Shown here: positions 48,666 to 56,419 of the stretch, one piece after another
How positions within the stretch are numbered: the first letter of the stretch is position 1
How the letters are laid out: every line of letters starts with the position of its first letter
Origin: CAZEPT01 sp964626965
Lineage (GTDB): Bacteria > Patescibacteriota > Minisyncoccia > Phycocordibacterales > UBA9973
Assembly (NCBI GenBank): GCA_964626965.1
Contig: CAZVHB010000002.1
Coordinates: 1 to 64,000 of the forward strand
Length of the DNA: 64,000 nt
Direction: 5' to 3'
Translations under genes and position numbers: made by a program
The notes under the pieces: model-generated
Database searches by the model: none
Seen by the model: the letters and a program-made list of their open reading frames with translations, nothing else
What the model was told of the DNA's origin: nothing

Positions 48666-48725
48666 ACCAAAACAGCATAACAAGGCATGTTGTATCTTGA
48701 GCCTACCAAGACAGCGTAACAAGGC
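48666..48725 (-). repeat. Two partial 5' copies of tRNA-Lys
   Basis: The complement of GCCTTGTTA plus a degraded D-arm occurs at 48666-48686 and 48705-48725, upstream of the intact gene (5' end at 48620). The two copies share TGTTGTAT-type sequence, and the outer flanks GAGTAGGTTG and CAACTACTC are nearly complementary. The rest of the 490-bp gap 48367-48858 holds the tRNA, its 3' element and the promoter at 48805. Confidence 0.7.
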
Positions 48726-48804
48726 ATATCCAACTACTCTAGCAATATGAATATTATACATAAAAACAGACGAAAATCCAGAGAAATTAGGAAAACAGTT
48801 AGTC

Positions 48805-48832
48805 TTGTTTAAATAAAAAAATAATGTATAAT
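48805..48832 (+). promoter_or_regulatory. Promoter of the gene at 48859
   Basis: TTGTTT (48805-48810), a 16-nt spacer and TATAAT (48827-48832); leader about 20 nt. Confidence 0.55.
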
Positions 48833-48858
48833 ACTATCAAATCAAAAACACATACACC

Positions 48859-49560
48859 ATGGTACTTTACACAAAAAAAATAGCAATTCCCGAAGGAATA
48901 CACCCGAGTACTCTCATCACGCTCAATGATGAATACTTTCAAAAATTACCTGCGTTCAAAACACACGTAGCTTCCTGTTTAGGTAAAGAATATCCAATAT
49001 TCTTCGCCACACAGAGGATAAATCAACATGGACCAATCATTACGGATAAAAAAATGTTTGTCACCTCATTACAACCTAATGGATTTTACTGTACTGAAAA
49101 ATACAGAACTGAGGTGGAAGAGGAGCCTGTATTCTACCGATATGACAATGTACTCGGTGAAATACCCATACTACGAATACATAAAGATGAAAACTTTTTT
49201 GACATCTCAAATACTTTTTCTAGTGTGAGTCTTCAATTCAAAGAAGTTTATGAAAATCTAAACCTTCACAACACAGGTGGTGTTGAATTAAAGTACGAAT
49301 ACGCACCAGAGAGTATTTTTGCCGGTAAAGAATTTTCAATTCTTGGAAATTTAATCAAGGTAAATAGATCCAACATTGAGTACCACCATCTTAAGACATG
49401 GGGAGGTGAGAGAATTGTCTCCGGAGTGAATAAACCGTACAGTTACGTGGACTTAACTCCACGTCTTGAAATAGACCGATTTATTGCTCCTGACCGGATT
49501 TTATCGGAAATCATACTCCGTGAGGAATTATTCGTAATTAATCCCTATGATGAGGATTAA
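48859..49560 (+). CDS. Hypothetical protein (233 aa)
   Basis: I do not recognise this protein. It is soluble, rich in aromatic and charged residues, and has no signal peptide, membrane segment or clear motif. It is monocistronic, with a promoter and its own terminator. Confidence 0.65.
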   Translation: MVLYTKKIAIPEGIHPSTLITLNDEYFQKLPAFKTHVASCLGKEYPIFFATQRINQHGPIITDKKMFVTSLQPNGFYCTEKYRTEVEEEPVFYRYDNVLGEIPILRIHKDENFFDISNTFSSVSLQFKEVYENLNLHNTGGVELKYEYAPESIFAGKEFSILGNLIKVNRSNIEYHHLKTWGGERIVSGVNKPYSYVDLTPRLEIDRFIAPDRILSEIILREELFVINPYDED

Positions 49561-49594
49561 CTGCAATTAATTTACGCACAAGAAAAAACAAAAC

Positions 49595-49624
49595 ACCGCA
49601 GAACATTCTGCGGTTTTTTTTATT
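49595..49624 (+). terminator. Rho-independent terminator
   Basis: The stem ACCGCAGA / TCTGCGGT (49595-49602 / 49607-49614) followed by TTTTTTT. Confidence 0.85.
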
Positions 49625-49640
49625 CTCCCCACATTAATGG

Positions 49641-49646
49641 TATACT
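49641..49646 (+). promoter_or_regulatory. -10 box of engB
   Basis: TATACT ends 7 nt before the ATG at 49654. Confidence 0.5.
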
Positions 49647-49653
49647 CACATTA

Positions 49654-50232
49654 ATGGAATTAAAGAGTATCAAATCAGCAGTATTCATAAAAAGCTCAAC
49701 ATCCGTCCGAGATATTTTTGATGATGGATATCCTCATTATGCCTTTATCGGACGCTCAAACGTTGGCAAATCAAGCACGCTCAATGCGCTCACGAACAGA
49801 AAGAGCTTAGCTAAGACGAGTTCATTTCCAGGACGAACAAAACAGATCAATCTCTTCCTTATCAACGACGCACTGTATTTTGTGGACCTTCCTGGATATG
49901 GCTATGCACGCGCATCAGGCGCTACGAAAAAACACCTGGGAGAACTCCTCGCACTCTATCTCTTTGAGACAACCGATCCACTTCTCAAAAAAATTGTCGT
50001 GCTCATCGATGGTAAAACAGGACCGAGTAAAGATGACTTGTACATGATATCACTCTTAAAAGAACACCATCGTAATTTTATTGTTGCCGTGAATAAAATA
50101 GACAAAATAAAAAAATCTGAATACGTAAAACAGATTAAGATGATCGAAGATCTTGTCGGGCAGCCGTGCGTTCAGTACTCTGCTGAGAAAAAACTTAATC
50201 TCGATAAACTACTTGAAGCAATTGTAGAATAA
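49654..50232 (+). CDS. engB: Ribosome biogenesis GTPase EngB/YsxC
   Basis: A small GTPase needed for 50S assembly. G1 is GRSNVGKSS, the switch segment PGRTKQINLFLIN leads to G3 VDLPGYGYA, G4 is NKIDK and G5 YSAEKKLNLD. At 192 aa it is normal length. It is followed after 3 nt by a small membrane protein. Confidence 0.95.
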   Translation: MELKSIKSAVFIKSSTSVRDIFDDGYPHYAFIGRSNVGKSSTLNALTNRKSLAKTSSFPGRTKQINLFLINDALYFVDLPGYGYARASGATKKHLGELLALYLFETTDPLLKKIVVLIDGKTGPSKDDLYMISLLKEHHRNFIVAVNKIDKIKKSEYVKQIKMIEDLVGQPCVQYSAEKKLNLDKLLEAIVE

Positions 50233-50235
50233 TCC

Positions 50236-50469
50236 ATGCGAAAATTATTTCATACAACAAATGAAGAGGGAAGTTATACGATGATCCTCTCGATGCTCAT
50301 CGCTTTTTTCTTGATATGTTTATTTATCTTCAGGCAAGATATTTTTGGTGGGAATAAAAAGGAACCCAACATGTTTAAGAAAGGAGAGAGTGCTATAGAA
50401 CAAGCAAAAGAAGTCACTCATGCGCAAGATACCCAAACGACTCAAACAAACGATTTAGTAGACAATTAA
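50236..50469 (+). CDS. Hypothetical single-pass membrane protein (77 aa)
   Basis: I do not recognise this protein. One hydrophobic helix (about 16-33, MILSMLIAFFLICLFIF) is followed by a hydrophilic tail rich in Gln and Thr. It starts 3 nt after engB and is co-transcribed with it. Confidence 0.6.
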   Translation: MRKLFHTTNEEGSYTMILSMLIAFFLICLFIFRQDIFGGNKKEPNMFKKGESAIEQAKEVTHAQDTQTTQTNDLVDN

Positions 50470-50496
50470 CATATTTTGTGTTGTTTTACAAAACTG

Positions 50497-50634
50497 TGGA
50501 AAACTCCACTGGACCCCTTGCAGGGAACCAGAGGGTAGTGTATATTTAATCTGAGGTTCGGAAGTTTGACGACTCAATCGCAAGAAAGAGTCACTCAGTA
50601 GCAATACTGATAGAGGTTGCGAGTCTCATGAAAA
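50497..50634 (+). ncRNA. Candidate structured RNA
   Basis: The 271-bp gap between 50469 and 50741 holds several stems: CTGG/CCAG around CCC/GGG (50509-50531), CAGTA/TACTG with a GCAA tetraloop (50596-50609), and GACTC (50571-50575), which can pair with either of two GAGTC sites (50588-50592 or 50621-50625), plus TCGCAA/TTGCGA (50578-50583 / 50617-50622). This looks like a switching or compact RNA. I could not match it to SRP, 6S, RNase P or tmRNA. The strand is uncertain. Confidence 0.35.
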
Positions 50635-50740
50635 TAATCTTAAAATTTAGCAATAAATTTTGAGGTTTTTTTCATTTTAGGCTATTTTTAAAATCTTGTG
50701 ATACAATTAACCTATTAGAAAACATTAAAAGAGTAACACT

Positions 50741-51103
50741 ATGGAAACACTCGGAGCAATAGGAAGAATTATATTTGGACTATTTTTTATCTATAATGGA
50801 TACGGTCACTTTGCAAATTATAAAAGCATGGTTGGATACGCAAAGCACAAAAAAGTTCCACAACCAGAAATGATGGTGAGCTTGAGCGGTGCGATGCTCA
50901 TCCTCGGCGGAGTTAGTTTTGTCCTTGGACTTGAAATGCAACTCGGAACAATACTCCTTATTGCGTTTATGATCCCAGCAACATACCAGATGCACCAATT
51001 CTGGATGGAAAAAGACGCACAAACCAAGATGAATGAAACCATCGCTTTTACAAAAAATATGGCAATCATCGGTGCGCTTCTTATGTTCCTCAACTTACTC
51101 TAA
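50741..51103 (+). CDS. DoxX-family membrane protein
   Basis: A 120-aa protein with four hydrophobic segments and the DoxX pattern: GRIIFGLFFIYNGYGHFANYKSMVGYA, GAMLILGGVSFVLG, and FMIPATYQMHQFW. The family is linked to redox or lipid functions in various bacteria; the role here is unknown. It is monocistronic. Confidence 0.8.
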   Translation: METLGAIGRIIFGLFFIYNGYGHFANYKSMVGYAKHKKVPQPEMMVSLSGAMLILGGVSFVLGLEMQLGTILLIAFMIPATYQMHQFWMEKDAQTKMNETIAFTKNMAIIGALLMFLNLL

Positions 51104-51117
51104 CCACCGGAAACTTT

Positions 51118-51152
51118 ATTAAAAAACACTCTACACTCTGTAGAGTGTTTTT
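51118..51152 (+). terminator. Rho-independent terminator
   Basis: AAAAAACACTCTACA / TGTAGAGTGTTTTTT stem with a CTC loop just after the DoxX gene. Confidence 0.85.
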
Positions 51153-51154
51153 TA

Positions 51155-51490
51155 ATGCAAAATTTAAAGGTACCCTAGTACCCTTTAGAGCAAAATTTAA
51201 TCCAAAGTTTTTACTTGGAGAAATATTTTGCGACATTAAAGAGGGTGGGGGTGTAGGAAGCAGGATAGAGATACTGCTATCTCTATATAAGTGAAGATAG
51301 AGATAAAAGATATGATAGACGAAGGGAAGTTGAGTCGATTTTGCGATGTTGTATTCTAAACGTTGCAAAATCGACGTGATCTTTTACGACGTATATTATA
51401 TTTAAACATGTTTAAATATAATATACGTCGTAAAAGATATATTGTGCGACACTAGCTATATTAATTCCCCTTTAAAATAAAGCTACAAAA
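51155..51490. repeat. Palindrome-rich intergenic region with a 60-bp perfect palindrome
   Basis: No gene is visible here. It holds GGTAC/GTACC between two GCAAAATTTA repeats; a hairpin TAGAGAT-ACTGCT-ATCTCTA near 51266-51285 whose left arm is repeated at about 51298; GTCGATTTTGC/GCAAAATCGAC (about 51333-51375); and a perfect 60-bp palindrome at 51379-51438 (ATCTTTTACGACGTATATTA on the left arm, centre AAACATGTTT). Confidence 0.8.
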
Positions 51491-51526
51491 ACAAGCGGTC
51501 GAGCATTTTGCCCGACCGCTTGTTTG
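51491..51526. terminator. Terminator of the gene at 51567
   Basis: CAAGCGGTCG / CGACCGCTTG arms around a short AT-rich loop, with T and A tracts on both sides. Confidence 0.75.
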
Positions 51527-51566
51527 TCTATGTGTCCTCATAGGTACTAATCTCTTATACATATGT

Positions 51567-52100
51567 TTATTTACAAAGCTTAGACTTCCTATACCCCTGA
51601 TCTTGAGCGTCTATTTCTGAGGTAAAATAGACCTTGTTTTCTGGCTTGATTCGATTGCCACTCTTACAACCAATAGTGTAGTAGGTAGTCCCATTTTTTG
51701 AGCCAAAAATACCCTCTCTTGCAGCATTTGACCCCAAACTTGAGTTGGGGTTAGAACTGACCATTTGAGCGTATTCTGGGCTATTTTCAACAGCAGTAAC
51801 TCGTTCGGTGACAGTTGGTCCTTGTAAAGCCCGGTAGGAATCAGTCGCCCCACCAAGAACATACGCTGTGAGGGGATTTTCGCTGACTGGGGCGTTATTC
51901 TTACTATAGAGGTCGCCACTAGGTAAATAAATAGAGACATTTTTACTAACAGTCCTCTCCCCTCCCATACTTGACAATTTTCCAAAAGTAAATGAAATAA
52001 TCATCAACAGTAAAATACTGCCTATTTTAAAAGCGTTCATAACTGACTCTTTTTCACTGAAGTCCTTGATTTTATTTTTAATCTTTGTTACAATCTCCAT
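51567..52100 (-). CDS. Membrane-anchored protein with Ada-type zinc-binding-like domain
   Basis: One N-terminal membrane helix (about 23-41) is followed by a linker and a C-terminal domain: GSKNGTTYYTIGCKSGNRIKPENKVYFTSEIDAQDQGYRKSKLCK. The pattern C..G..RI.PEN...F.S...A...GY....C resembles Ada-type metal-binding modules found at the ends of nucleases and surface proteins. The start is ATG 52100 (MEIVTKIKNK). The catalytic partner, if any, is not evident. Confidence 0.7.
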   Translation of the reverse strand: MEIVTKIKNKIKDFSEKESVMNAFKIGSILLLMIISFTFGKLSSMGGERTVSKNVSIYLPSGDLYSKNNAPVSENPLTAYVLGGATDSYRALQGPTVTERVTAVENSPEYAQMVSSNPNSSLGSNAAREGIFGSKNGTTYYTIGCKSGNRIKPENKVYFTSEIDAQDQGYRKSKLCK

Positions 52101-52158
52101 ACAAGATATACGCAATATTATATATATTATTATAACCAATTAATCAGAGAAATACACT

Positions 52159-52431
52159 ATGGCACATAGGAAAGCGGCCGGAACGGCCCGAAACCTGCGA
52201 GATTCTAATCCAAAGTATCTGGGTACGAAGCTCTATGCAGGACAAAAAGCGCAAGCTGGGTCAATCATCGTTCGACAACGTGGTACTAAAATCATGGCAG
52301 GAACAAACGTTGGAGTCGGAAGTGATTACACACTCTTCGCACTCAAACCAGGTACTGTTTCATTCACAAGCAAGAGAAAAACAAACTTTGATGGAACAAC
52401 TACTCGAAGAAAACAAGCTCATGTCATCTAA
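52159..52431 (+). CDS. rpmA: 50S ribosomal protein L27
   Basis: bL27, near the peptidyl transferase centre: MAHRKAAGTARNLRDSNPKYLGTKLYAGQ, GSIIVRQRGTKIMAGTNVGVGSDYTLFAL. It begins directly with MAH, so there is no cleaved N-terminal extension of the Firmicutes type. At 90 aa it is normal length. It is separated from rplU, its usual neighbour. Confidence 0.96.
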   Translation: MAHRKAAGTARNLRDSNPKYLGTKLYAGQKAQAGSIIVRQRGTKIMAGTNVGVGSDYTLFALKPGTVSFTSKRKTNFDGTTTRRKQAHVI

Positions 52432-52433
52432 TT

Positions 52434-52466
52434 AAAAAACACTCGCTACTGAGTGTTTTTTAATTT
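52434..52466. terminator. Bidirectional terminator between rpmA and rplI
   Basis: AAAAAACACTC / GAGTGTTTTTT with loop GCTACT. Confidence 0.85.
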
Positions 52467-52471
52467 TCTTC

Positions 52472-52924
52472 TTACTGACCCTTAACGACAAACGTAAGTA
52501 AACATTCTTTACCGAGAGTTTTTCGATCTCCTAAGTACACAAAAAATTCTCCCGTTGAACGAATCGGTTCTGCAATACGAACATACTGTTCTGGAATTTT
52601 TGTATGATAATGAAGTGAGATGAGTTCGATAATATCTTTCACGTGAATTTTTTCAAAGAGTGTTCCAGAAGAGTTTACTTTTTTTGAAATAGTGAGTACC
52701 TGTGTATCGAGTTTTGAAATTTCTTTAATAAGAAGATCTTTTTGGATTTCTTTTTCACCGACTTTATAATTTTTATCGTTCTCTATTTTTTTAATTTTTT
52801 CTGGTGTCGCTATTTCGGCGAGTTTTTTTGGAAGCAAAAAATTTTGCACATAGCCATCAGGGAATGTTTTTACTTCCCCTCTTCGTCCGACATTTTTTAT
52901 ATCTTGTAGCATGATTACTTTCAT
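52472..52924 (-). CDS. rplI: 50S ribosomal protein L9
   Basis: bL9: the N-terminal domain MKVIMLQDIKNVGRRGEVKTFPDGYVQNFLLPKKLAEIAT, a connecting helix and a C-terminal domain (GTLFEKIHVKDIIELI...YVRIAEPIRSTGEFFVYL). At 150 aa it is full length. Some CPR lineages lack L9, so its presence is informative for placement. Confidence 0.96.
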   Translation of the reverse strand: MKVIMLQDIKNVGRRGEVKTFPDGYVQNFLLPKKLAEIATPEKIKKIENDKNYKVGEKEIQKDLLIKEISKLDTQVLTISKKVNSSGTLFEKIHVKDIIELISLHYHTKIPEQYVRIAEPIRSTGEFFVYLGDRKTLGKECLLTFVVKGQ

Positions 52925-52956
52925 ATGTATTTCTGTATTATTCTTGTATCTTATTT

Positions 52957-54198
52957 TTATTTTCCTGTTGCAAAAAACTGAAGCGCTCGACTGATCATTG
53001 CATCATTTTCAACACCCCCACTTACTTCATCTTGTTTGACTTCAATATCTGGAGTGATACCTTTCTTTGAAATTGTATTACCGTTTGGCGTCAACCAGTT
53101 TGCAATAGTAATCTTGATTGACGTCTCATTCGTCACAGAGAGAAGCTCCTGGACAGATCCTTTCCCAAAAGATTTTTGTCCAATAATTGTTGCTCGTTTA
53201 TGATCTTGAAGTGCACCAGCAACGATTTCAGATGCTGAAGCAGATCCTTCGTCTAAGAGTACTACAATCTTCACAGTAGTTGGTATAGTTCCATACCCAG
53301 AACTTCGGTGAACGAGTGGTTTTTTATTTTCTCCATAATTTTCAGTCACTACAACATCACCCTCTGGAAGTAACTCACTTGCAAGAGATACAGCTGAGTC
53401 TAGGTACCCTCCAGGATTACCTCGTAAATCTAAAATAATATTTTTCTTATTTTTCTGTTTCGCATTAACTAGTGCTTTGTGCATGAGTTCTGAAGAAGAA
53501 GCATTGAAGTTATAGAGACTAATAAGATAGGTATCACCTAGATCAATTTCATCGATAGTTGGAATACTAATAGTATCTCGAGTAACCACAATATCCAGCG
53601 GCCGAGATTCTCCTTTCCTCATAACCGTAACAGTGACCTGTGTCCCCTTTTCTCCACGAATATGTTTAATACTCTCATCAATAGTCATATCAGACACAGT
53701 AAACCCATCAATCTGGAAAAATGCATCACCAGCTTTAATTCCAGCTAATTCAGCAGGCGATCCTTTAAGTGGTGAAATAACAACCAGTAATCCATCTTTT
53801 ACACCAATCTCTACACCAATACCAGAGAAACTACCGCTCACCTCTTCATTAAATATTTTTGATTCGTCAGGAGGAAAGAACATGGTATATGGATCTTTTG
53901 TAGAAGCCACAAGCCCTTGTATTGCACCATAGATTCGTTCTTGATTGGATACATTTTTTGCATCAGGATATTTTTCATTGAGCATATTCCATACTTTCCA
54001 GAAAGGTTCAAAATCCGCCACGTCAATAGGCATTGTTGGTGATTCTTGATTGAGCACACTTTTTATTTTCAGAGATGCTGGTTGCTGAGCATACCCAAGA
54101 TAAAATCCACCAAAAAAAAGAACAAGTGAAAGAAAACCTACAGTAAAAAGATTTCTCATGTGTCCAGAAGAACGATTTGGTGTTACTACCGTCTCCAT
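52957..54198 (-). CDS. ctpA: C-terminal processing peptidase (S41, CtpA)
   Basis: A membrane-anchored serine protease. It has one N-terminal helix (about 15-33), a PDZ domain (GSFSGIGVEIGVKDGLLVVISPLKGSPAELAGIKAGD) and an S41 catalytic domain with the Ser in LLDEGSASASEIVAGALQ and the Lys in GQKSFGKGSVQ. The start is ATG 54198; the longer frame from 54258 overlaps the upstream gene. It follows the small membrane protein gene by 1 nt. Confidence 0.94.
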   Translation of the reverse strand: METVVTPNRSSGHMRNLFTVGFLSLVLFFGGFYLGYAQQPASLKIKSVLNQESPTMPIDVADFEPFWKVWNMLNEKYPDAKNVSNQERIYGAIQGLVASTKDPYTMFFPPDESKIFNEEVSGSFSGIGVEIGVKDGLLVVISPLKGSPAELAGIKAGDAFFQIDGFTVSDMTIDESIKHIRGEKGTQVTVTVMRKGESRPLDIVVTRDTISIPTIDEIDLGDTYLISLYNFNASSSELMHKALVNAKQKNKKNIILDLRGNPGGYLDSAVSLASELLPEGDVVVTENYGENKKPLVHRSSGYGTIPTTVKIVVLLDEGSASASEIVAGALQDHKRATIIGQKSFGKGSVQELLSVTNETSIKITIANWLTPNGNTISKKGITPDIEVKQDEVSGGVENDAMISRALQFFATGK

Positions 54199-54199
54199 A

Positions 54200-54424
54200 C
54201 TATTTCTGCATTTCCATACTTTCGTGGAAATGAATTTGGTCTTCTTTTTTATGACCACCTATTTCTCTTTTGTGTCGGATAGATTGTACTCGCGCCCATG
54301 CAAACACACCGAGCAGACATGCGATGATGATACTTATAAAGTCTTTGACTGATTGTGGAATTCCAAGAAATGGAGTGATGAACAAGATCACTGCAATAAT
54401 TCCAAAAAAACGAATGTATTTCAT
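54200..54424 (-). CDS. Small membrane protein (74 aa)
   Basis: Two hydrophobic segments (about 4-21 and 27-45) are followed by a basic and His-rich tail (RHKREIGGHKKEDQIHFHESMEMQK). It is directly upstream of ctpA and probably coupled to it. The start is taken as ATG 54424; ATG 54439 is also in frame. Function unknown. Confidence 0.55.
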   Translation of the reverse strand: MKYIRFFGIIAVILFITPFLGIPQSVKDFISIIIACLLGVFAWARVQSIRHKREIGGHKKEDQIHFHESMEMQK

Positions 54425-54489
54425 GTACTTAGTATACACTAGAATAGGTTACAGGTGAAAGGTTATAGGTTATAGACAGTAGGGATTTT

Positions 54490-55182
54490 CTATTTCAGAA
54501 TAAGCATGACAACAAATTCTCCTTTTTGTTGGTTTGCGTCTTTTTTGACCTGCTCGAGTGCAAGAGAAATAGACCCAGTTGTATATGTTTCAAATTTTTT
54601 TGTCATCTCTCGTCCAATAGTGATGGTATGTGTTTCCTCATAGAGAGCCAGAGATTCAAGTGTTTTTACGATACGATGACAGGATTCGTAGAAAATAACA
54701 GTATGTTCAATAGAACCAATATTTTTAAAAAAGGTCTCTCTCCCCTTCTTGTGTGGTACAAAACCAAGAAAACTAAATTCATTCCCCATAAAACCAGAAA
54801 CAGAGAGGAGCGTCGTAATAGCAGACACACCTGGGACAGGAATAACAGGAATATCTGCATAGTGAATCCGAATATGAGAAATAAGCAGTGATCCAGGATC
54901 AGAGATACCTGGAGTGCCAGCATCAGAAATAAGTGCTATATTTTGACCAGCTTCGAGCATTGCAACAATAGAGTCATGCTTATCTTTCGATGAGTGAGCA
55001 TGGTAACTACTTGTTTTATTTGAAATACCATAGTGGTTCAAAAGTACTTTTGAGGTACGCGTGTCTTCACACAAAATAAGGTCAACGCTTTTAAGCACCT
55101 CAACTGCACGGTATGTTATATCGCCTAAATTCCCTATCGGTGTAGCGACGACATAGAGTGTTCCTGATTGAGTAATGTTCAT
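54490..55182 (-). CDS. rsmI: 16S rRNA 2'-O-methyltransferase RsmI
   Basis: A SAM-dependent methyltransferase for C1402 of 16S rRNA (tetrapyrrole methylase fold). It has GTLYVVATPIGNLGDITYRA, CEDTRTSKVLLNHYGI, ISDAGTPGISDPG, VPGVSAITTLLSVSGF and FYESCHRI. The start is ATG 55182 (MNITQSGTLYV), giving 230 aa; an upstream ATG at 55224 adds 14 unusual residues. Confidence 0.95.
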   Translation of the reverse strand: MNITQSGTLYVVATPIGNLGDITYRAVEVLKSVDLILCEDTRTSKVLLNHYGISNKTSSYHAHSSKDKHDSIVAMLEAGQNIALISDAGTPGISDPGSLLISHIRIHYADIPVIPVPGVSAITTLLSVSGFMGNEFSFLGFVPHKKGRETFFKNIGSIEHTVIFYESCHRIVKTLESLALYEETHTITIGREMTKKFETYTTGSISLALEQVKKDANQQKGEFVVMLILK

Positions 55183-55377
55183 CCGCCAAAATTTTATGAT
55201 GTACTTATAAAAAATACTATTCATAAAATAATTACCTTATAATATCGACTAACGTTCCAACCTTCCTATAAAATTTCAGGTGGATTAATAACAACATGAG
55301 TATAGCGTATTTTTACTCTTTTATAAAACTTTGATATAAAGATGATTTAGGTGTATAAATAAGACAAATCCTTACAT

Positions 55378-55722
55378 ATGAAAAAGATACTTGTATTAAC
55401 CGCATTGGAAATCAAAGATAGTATTGACCATATTTGTGTGATTCTTAAAGACAGATACAGGAATAAATACGATATTCAATCACTTAAATCCATGAGTGAG
55501 CAAGATGATGCATTTGATTATGTGTATATTATAATCACAGATAAAACAACTGAAGAAGAGATGGATCTCCTTACGGGAACCGCAGTACTGTGGACCAATT
55601 ACACTAACACAAGTATCAGCTACTTACAATTTGATACAATAAAAAATGCTAGTGCGAAGAGAAAAAAAAGAAGAGAGACTAAACTCAAAAGAGACTACCC
55701 TGATTTAAATTATCAAAATTAA
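55378..55722 (+). CDS. Hypothetical protein (114 aa)
   Basis: I do not recognise this protein. It begins with a beta-strand-like MKKILVLTALEIKD, has an acidic central segment and ends in a strongly basic tail (SAKRKKRRETKLKRDYPD). The basic C-terminus suggests nucleic acid or ribosome contact, but that is only an inference. A small terminator follows at 55733. Confidence 0.55.
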   Translation: MKKILVLTALEIKDSIDHICVILKDRYRNKYDIQSLKSMSEQDDAFDYVYIIITDKTTEEEMDLLTGTAVLWTNYTNTSISYLQFDTIKNASAKRKKRRETKLKRDYPDLNYQN

Positions 55723-55732
55723 ACAATACATG

Positions 55733-55759
55733 TGCGAGACACCATCTCGCATTTTTTTA
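55733..55759 (+). terminator. Rho-independent terminator
   Basis: TGCGAGA / TCTCGCA (55733-55739 / 55745-55751) followed by a T-run. Confidence 0.8.
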
Positions 55760-55787
55760 TTACCGAAAATACACACAACTCAAAAAG

Positions 55788-55935
55788 CGGGGGGGGGGGG
55801 GGGGGGGCCCCCGCGGGGGGGTTTTTTTAAAATTAATAATTTTATATATTATAGTTNNNNNNNNNNCAAACCCCATTTTTTATAAACCAAAAAAAACCCA
55901 CACCAAAACCCCGGGGCCGCCGCGCCCCCCCCCCG
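55788..55935. other. Assembly gap with unreliable G/C homopolymers
   Basis: Ten N at 55857-55866 are flanked by long G and C runs (55789-55820 and 55907-55935) unlike the rest of the window. The outermost bases AAAAGCGGG and CCCGCTTTT suggest the real sequence is a GC-rich terminator at the end of the atp operon. Confidence 0.85.
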
Positions 55936-55982
55936 CTTTTATAGTATTAAAAATTAGAAATTTTAAACGAGAAATTCTTCTT

Positions 55983-56411
55983 TTATTTCTTATATTTTCT
56001 TACTTTCCACTTATCTCCAATACTCACACGAACAAGACTACGAGTGAGTTCTGCTTCGTAACGTTCAAAATCAACGATTTCATTATTCTCAAATTGTCTC
56101 TGTAATTCAGTTGCACGAGCCTGAGCTTTTTCAATTTCTTCACTTGTCAAAACAGAAACGTGTTCAGCAAAGTCAGCCATAATTGCTACTTCGTCGCCAA
56201 CGATTCTAACAAAACCACCTACAATAGCAAGAGGGATTGCTTCCCCATCCTTTATACCAACGATATCACCCTTACCTAAAAGTGTGACGAGTGGAATATG
56301 ATCTGGAAGGATAGTAATCTCACCATTCATCGTCGGCAAAGTAACCTGAGAAACCTCCTCATCCAAAACAACTTTTTCTGGTGTGATAACCTTGAGTCTA
56401 AGTAGCTTCAT
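55983..56411 (-). CDS. atpC: F-type ATP synthase subunit epsilon
   Basis: The regulatory subunit of the F1 central stalk. It has an N-terminal beta-barrel (LRLKVITPEKVVLDEEVSQVTLPTMNGEITILPDHIPLVTLLGKG) and a C-terminal helical hairpin. At 142 aa it is full length. It is last in the operon and starts 8 nt after atpD. Confidence 0.94.
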   Translation of the reverse strand: MKLLRLKVITPEKVVLDEEVSQVTLPTMNGEITILPDHIPLVTLLGKGDIVGIKDGEAIPLAIVGGFVRIVGDEVAIMADFAEHVSVLTSEEIEKAQARATELQRQFENNEIVDFERYEAELTRSLVRVSIGDKWKVRKYKK

Positions 56412-56419
56412 ATTTTTTA

